Assembly (NCBI RefSeq): GCF_030272615.1
Contig: NC_081412.1
Span: 345,707,870-345,771,869, forward strand
From: Cryptomeria japonica
Taxonomy: Eukaryota; Streptophyta; Pinopsida; Cupressales; Cupressaceae
Direction: 5' to 3'
Length of the DNA: 64,000 bases
A program made the position numbers and the translations under genes. Positions 59,147-64,000 of this stretch are shown piece after piece; position 1 is the first letter of the stretch, and each line of letters starts with the position of its first letter. The notes beneath the pieces are model-generated. The model ran no database searches. It saw only the letters and a list, made by a program, of their open reading frames with translations, and was not told where the DNA came from.

Positions 59147-59915
59147 TGTTTATGGTAAAAATGAAAACAACAATATGAAAGACTGAATAGGTTCAACCAC
59201 GAAACCCTAGCCTAACAACAACAAAGATCCACCATAACATATAAAAATTACCTAAGACAATGCAAATCAATGAAATCACAAAGATTATACCATCACATGT
59301 CCAATAGGGTTTGGATCTCCATTCTTCTTATCTCCATTGATCTTGCTTGATATATTTGCTCTCAGATTTTATGTGTGCACAAGAGCTCAACAAAGAACAG
59401 AAATGTGGTTGCAAGTAGGCTTGATCGCATATGAAAGTTTGAATGCTAGAATGCTTGGGAGGGTTGATAATGAAGGAAGCATCCTCTTATATAGAAGACA
59501 CTGTAAGAAATGGAGGGATAAGATTGAGAGGTGTAAAACATAGATGGTTGGCTAGGATTAGAGGGTAGGTAAAAGAAATAAAAAAATAATAAGAGGGTAG
59601 GTAGTGTAGGAATTAAGAGATGAATGACATGTGTCATGGGTAGAAAATGCTAATGAATTAATTAAATAAATAAAGATTTATTTAATTAATAGAAGAAGTG
59701 GGATCAATTAAATAAATAAAAGTATTTATTTAATTTAGGGGAAGGATAATTTAAATAAATAAATGTATTTATTTAAATGAGAAATAAGGCTAGAAGAGGA
59801 TAAATGAATTAATTAAATAAATAAAGATTCATTTAATTAACAAAAGAATTAGAATAAAATAATTAAATAAATAATATATTTATTTAATTAGATAGGACAA
59901 TTTTAGGTGTCTACA
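59147..59915 (-). repeat. 5' LTR of element D
   Basis: Same length as the 3' copy. The TATA box TATATAAG at 59493-59486 gives U3 of about 0.42 kb. The end TGTAGACACC lies against TSD CTTCC. Confidence 0.93.
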
Positions 59916-59991
59916 CTTCCATCTCATATCCCTCATCCTATCCAAATCCATCTTCCATTCATACCTTTGATCTTAATCAAGATAGAGGTAA
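59916..59991 (+). pseudogene. Element B ORF, tail beyond element D
   Basis: After the second TSD copy (59916-59920) the frame interrupted at 46227 continues open for about 24 codons (ISYPSSYPNPSS...) to TAA near 59990. This confirms the insertion site. Any RT-integrase of B is missing. Confidence 0.65.
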
Positions 59992-61408
59992 GGAAAAATA
60001 ATATTCATGCATGCTTTGGAAAATACAAGCCTTAATTCCTCCACCATCCATATCTCTTACACATTATCCTTCCATCCTTAATTGCACTACCTTCAGTAGG
60101 GAATTTTCCTCCTTTGCAACATAGTTCTTGGATCTCTATTCGCTTATCTTTCATCCTTTAGTCCTCTATATCCTATCACTATCCATCTACTTAATCCCTC
60201 CATCCACTATCCAAGTAATCTCTCCATCCCTTCATCCTTTTACCAAGCTTTGGTTCTCCCTTGTCATTGTTCCCCATCCATTTATCCTATATCCACAATC
60301 CAATCCTATCATATCTAATCATTTATCCTCCTCCAATCTTATCTAATATATTTGTGATCTCCATCATACTACAAGTAGTTAGTTGGTTAGCTCTAATGGT
60401 TGGCTATAGTAGTTCCGTGCTTTGGAGTTCTTCGTTCTCATCTATCTAAGCTTTACCCCAATTTATTGAACTTTTCCCGTCAATCCAAGCTTATCTTGAC
60501 TTACACATAATCCAATTGCCCATCCACAATGTATTAACCAAATCCAAGTGAAAATCCTCTCATCTGCAAACCCTACACAACCAACTTGTCTTTTGGTTGT
60601 CCATTAATCTATCCACATCCTTCCTATGTCTAGCACTTTATCCAAATCCATCATCCTGCCCATCAGAATGTATCCTTCCCATGTCTGGCAGTTTATCCAA
60701 ATCCACATCCTACTCTTAGCAAGAGATGTTCATTGGCCATGCGCGTCATTTGCATGTTTGATCTTTCCACTTTGATTTTTCATTTTGTGTCATATGCCTA
60801 TAACTATTCAGGGCTACCTTGATCATTCTATATCCCAGTACATCTTCTATTGGTGTATATTGGGGCATCTTTTTGTGATGTGGCATGTTTGGTGGTTTCT
60901 CTTGTATGATCCAATAATCTCACATTTACACCATCACCGGTGTTTGCTAACCAGTGTGCATTGAGATAACCTATTGTTTGTTTGAGAGTCTATTCCATGC
61001 ATCGAATATTCACAACATCCTGACTTCTATAGTTAGTGGTGTAGATAGTTGGTTGCAAAATCAAAACTAGGTTTTCTTTCCACATCTACATAACAAGAAA
61101 TCCAATCCACCCACTCATTTCATTTCATCCATTTACCTTGGAGACTCTGATTTATTCATTCATTTCCCCTTCATCATCCTTATCCTTTTTACACCCTTTC
61201 ATCCTCGATCCTCTAGTTCTCTAATCCATTTCCAGAGCACACCCATGTTCTTGGAACCCGCATGTCCTCTCGAGGGGGCATACCACTACCTCCTCGTCAT
61301 CTTTCCTAATCTCACCTATGACTGGGGCATCATGCAACTAGTCCTTATCTTTTTCATCCACTATGTTTTAGTCTTCTTTGATATGACATCGCTTCATGAT
61401 GCTATATC
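59992..61408 (+). other. 3' non-coding internal region of element B
   Basis: Pyrimidine-rich (CCATCC, TCCATC words), without recognisable coding. It contains CTCTCGAGGGGGCATA at 61267-61282, a 16-mer also found near the PPT of element D. Confidence 0.55.
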
Positions 61409-61422
61409 AAAGAGGGGAAAAA
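61409..61422 (+). other. Polypurine tract of element B
   Basis: AAAGAGGGGAAAAA lies directly before the LTR start TATAGACG (TG mutated to TA). Plus orientation, consistent with the B ORF. Confidence 0.75.
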
Positions 61423-62630
61423 TATAGACGTCTAAAATTAATTGAATTAATATTTAATTAATTTAGGAATTTTCACATAATTAATTAATTTAATTGTTTT
61501 TGTCCCTTTCTTCTTAAAATTAATTAAATAATCACTATAGTCCTTATAATTAATTTATGAAAATTAACTATTTCCTATTCTCCTAAAATCATTTCAACCT
61601 TCATTATTTCTTCTAAATCCTAATTAGTTATTTAATCCTAATTAATTAGCTAATCCCTTGATTCCTACAAATCACCCCCTTAATTTCCATCATCTAGCCT
61701 AATTAATCACTCCCTAATCATACTTATCATTATCCTCCAATTTTAAATTCCTCCACTCATTATCTCTCCTATCCTCCTAACTTTTCCACTTGCACTCTAA
61801 TCCCTCATTAATCCACATAATTTGTCCTTCTAATCACTTGCACATTCTTAATCACCTTGATTAGGAATGGGTCAACTCTTTGCCATAAATGGCTTTCCCA
61901 TCTCATCCTCCAATCTTAAATGCTACCCACTTTAGTCCTTTCAAGTAAATTCAAATTCTTTGAATCTCCCCATGCCCTCTCTTCCCAAGGAATTTTTAAT
62001 TCCTTTTCTCATTTAGTCTTCCCACACAATCTCTTATTTAGAAATTTTTAATTCCTTTGTCCTCCCCCAAGAAATTTTTAATTCTTCCAATGTACTTAGA
62101 GAACTCTTCCCCGTGTACTTGAGGAGTGTGGAGACAAGAAATGCCTGTATGAAAAATATCTTGGATCCCACACCTTGTCCTCTCAATCCTCTCCCACTTT
62201 CTTTCAATCTCAGCCCTTCATTCCAAATCAATATTGGCCCTCCATTTTGGCCTCCTCCAATCTATAAATTGGAGTCTCCTCCCTTCATAAATCATCCACT
62301 TTTCATGCAATCTTATGCTGGCCTTTTGAGTTCCAAAATGATCCCCCATATCATTGTAATGCCATAATCTTGTCTCATATAAACCAAATCCATCATCACA
62401 TCATCATCATAGCCAATCTCTTGTTGTGTAGTGGACAACAATCCACAAATCCCTCATTCAAGAAGCAAATCAAGTGGGCATCATGGGCACATTCCACTTC
62501 ATCTATAGCTCAATCAGAGGAAGAAACAAGAATCTAGGTATAATGGTTTGTTTGTGCATTTGAATGCTTTATTTTGTGTTTTATTTATGATTTGTGCACT
62601 AACCATTAGCTTAGGATTCTAGCATCTTCA
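61423..62630 (+). repeat. 3' LTR of element B
   Basis: Starts TATAGACGTC after the PPT and ends CATCTTCA, where the minus-strand RT homology of fragment F begins. U3 is rich in TTAATTAA/TTTAATTA; the TATA box TATAAATT is at 62263-62270. If the end is right, the TSD would be AATGG (62631-62635); the matching 5' LTR was not found in the window. The style resembles the solo LTR at 17247-18643. Confidence 0.72.
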
Positions 62631-63567
62631 AATGGCTCGTTCTTTTCCTTTATGGTCCTATTGTGCCAAAAGTTCCCCTAGTGCTATCGTTGTTGCTGAT
62701 ATGTAGAGTTACGATGGTTTTCCTTGAATTGGTAGCATAAGCACTAGTGGATTCAAGAGATAGTCTTTAAGAAGTTGAAAAGCTTGTTGAAACTTGTCAT
62801 CTCACTTAAAATTGATGTTCTTGTGAAGCAAATGTTGAAATGGATGACACTTATTTGTGAGGTACGCTATGAATCTACAAATTGATTGAGGCTTTCCTTG
62901 CAATAATCACAGTTGACTGATATTCTTAGGAGGCATTTCTAAAATGGCTTTGACTTTGGTTGGATCTACTTCAATGCCTTGTTGTGATACTATGTATCCC
63001 AACAGTTTCCCAGAGGTCACTCCAAAGACACATTTCTTGGGATTCAATCTGACTTTATACTTCTCCAAGCAATAAAAAACCACTGCTAAAACATCCAAAT
63101 GTTCTTCCCTTGTAACTAATTTTACTAAAATATCATCAACGTAGTCCTCCATGGTAACATGCATGATGTCACGAAATATTGTTGTCATGGCTCTCTGATA
63201 TGTGGCACCTGTGTCTTTTAATCCAAAGGGCATGACGTTCCAGCAAAAGGTACCCCACGGACATGTGAATATTGTCTTGTGTTGATCTTCAAGTGCTATC
63301 TTGATTTGATTATATCTAGAGAATCCATCCATAACTGATAATATTGCATGGCCTACTATGAGATCGACGATCAAATCAATATTTAGTAATGGGAACTCAT
63401 CCTTGGGACAAGATTTTTTTATGTCTCTGAAATCAGTACATATCATTGTGTTGTTATCTGGTTTGTTGACAGATACAAGATTGGAAATTCATTTGGGATA
63501 GTCGATTGGTCTAATGAAGCCAACATCCAACAAGTTTCCAAGCTCAACTTTCACTAATAATGCTACT
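62631..63567 (-). pseudogene. Reverse transcriptase fragment F
   Basis: The minus strand carries gypsy RT motifs in one frame from about 63567: VGFIRPIDYPK, ICTDFRDI, VMDGFSRYNQIKI, PFGLKDTGATYQRAM and the catalytic DYVDDILV (about 63140), then GYIVSQQGIEVDP and the start of RNase H to 62631 (LYISATTIALGELLAQ, without the catalytic Asp). Truncated on both sides: by the 3' LTR of B at 62630 and the LTR of G at 63568. A few stops. A Tat-like clade is likely from the RNase H start. The F element itself is otherwise not in the window. Confidence 0.88.
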
Positions 63568-63914
63568 TGTAGATATACCAGATACAAGAATAAAATATAT
63601 CTTTATTTTCTCATGAAAGTATTATAGAGAAGAAGACCAGAGATGGTCGACCAAGGATTATAGTTGATCTGACTCTATCATACTACCTTCCTTGATGGTA
63701 CACAACATATTTAAAGGACTCGACGGTTGCCAAGAGGAACACAACCATTAACCAATCAACACATATAACTACCCAAGAGTGACAACAACTTAATTTGGAC
63801 AATTAATACATTTTCGGATAACCAATATTATCAAACATAACAATAGTCATTGTACATTGACTACATGCTTCCTAAAGGAGAGATTGATGTCTTTAGCTAA
63901 TTTGATGCATAACA
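63568..63914 (-). repeat. 3' LTR of Copia-like element G
   Basis: The minus strand begins TGTTATGCATC and ends TATATCTACA; length 347 bp. A TTTAAATATG promoter-like box lies near 63690-63700. The left flank CTACT does not match the right flank GTGGG, so this is not a solo LTR; the internal region would continue to the right. Copia assignment is by general appearance only. Confidence 0.6.
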
Positions 63915-64000
63915 GTGGGGGTTAGTGCCTCCAATATGTTGATGCCTATAAATTAAAGGGATTGGTGTCTCCTTTGGGTTGGTGCCTACAAAGTTTGTAA
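63915..64000 (-). other. 3' end of element G internal region (cut by window edge)
   Basis: The minus strand has diverged repeats of the type GGAGGCACTAAC, AGGCATCAAC, GGAGACACCAAT and AGGCACCAAC, about 20-27 bp apart, ending in CCCCCAC before the LTR. Not coding as far as can be seen. Confidence 0.45.

Larger units (their letters stand above)
46228..59915 (-). mobile_element. Element D: Tat-like LTR element with antisense PMD gene
   Basis: LTRs of equal length (769 bp, 46228-46996 and 59147-59915), perfect TSD CTTCC (46223-46227, 59916-59920), and PBS and PPT placed for minus orientation. It encodes gag, zinc knuckle, protease and the integrase tail on the minus strand; RT, RNase H and the integrase core are missing. 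On the plus strand, between pol and the 3' LTR, lies a plant mobile domain gene. Extra antisense ORFs between pol and 3' LTR are known from some Tat elements such as maize Grande. The two LTRs look about 95% identical by eye. Confidence 0.93.

Overview
The window looks like repeat-dense intergenic DNA from a large plant nuclear genome. A gymnosperm is my best guess, from the layered and fairly old Ty3/gypsy (Tat-like) and Copia-like LTR elements, plant mobile domain coding sequence, spliceosomal introns and AT-rich spacers. No intact host gene, rRNA, tRNA or CRISPR array was found. Almost everything is transposon-derived, and nearly all coding sequence carries stops or frameshifts. LTR elements were delimited by reading terminal TG..CA (or mutated) ends, duplicated LTRs, 5-bp target-site duplications (TSDs), primer-binding sites (PBS) and polypurine tracts (PPT).

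Layout. 1-854 and 22701-22861: an array of about 130-bp palindromic repeats, split by a small non-coding LTR element E (855-1183 ... 22700). Inside E's 5' LTR sits giant element A (2713-22649, TSD AGACT, minus strand). A is a Tat-like retrotransposon with 5.5-kb and 7.6-kb LTRs. Its internal order is gag, protease, RNase H, reverse transcriptase, second (degenerate) RNase H, integrase. Each A LTR contains a degenerate ORF of about 950 codons with a TATA box just upstream. The 5' LTR of A is further interrupted by a solo LTR (17247-18643, TSD CTAAC) and holds a 700-bp tandem duplication. 23460-25298: a decayed three-exon gene of unknown family.

27752-40969 (minus): a five-exon transposase-like gene H, all four introns phase 1. 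It is interrupted by element C (28913-36759, TSD GATAC), a gag-protease-only LTR element. Intron 1 of H holds an inverted palindromic repeat array and a segment shared with the leader of element D. 42209-43712: a 752-bp tandem duplication.

44767-62630: element B (plus strand), with a Pro-rich, G-patch-like ORF, a PPT and a 3' LTR. It is interrupted by element D (46228-59915, TSD CTTCC, minus strand). D keeps gag, protease and the integrase tail but has lost RT, RNase H and the integrase core. It carries an antisense plant mobile domain (PMD) gene. Degenerate CGTCTGTG repeats lie on the sense strand upstream of both D's gag and its PMD gene. 62631-63567: an RT fragment F, flanked by the 3' LTR of B and the 3' LTR of a Copia-like element G that runs off the right edge.

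Insertion order from nesting: array, then E, then A, then the solo LTR; H, then C; F, then B, then D; and F, then G. Best candidates for something unusual: the LTR-embedded ORF with its own promoter in A, the RNase H domain placed before RT in A, and the paired CGTCTGTG leaders of D.
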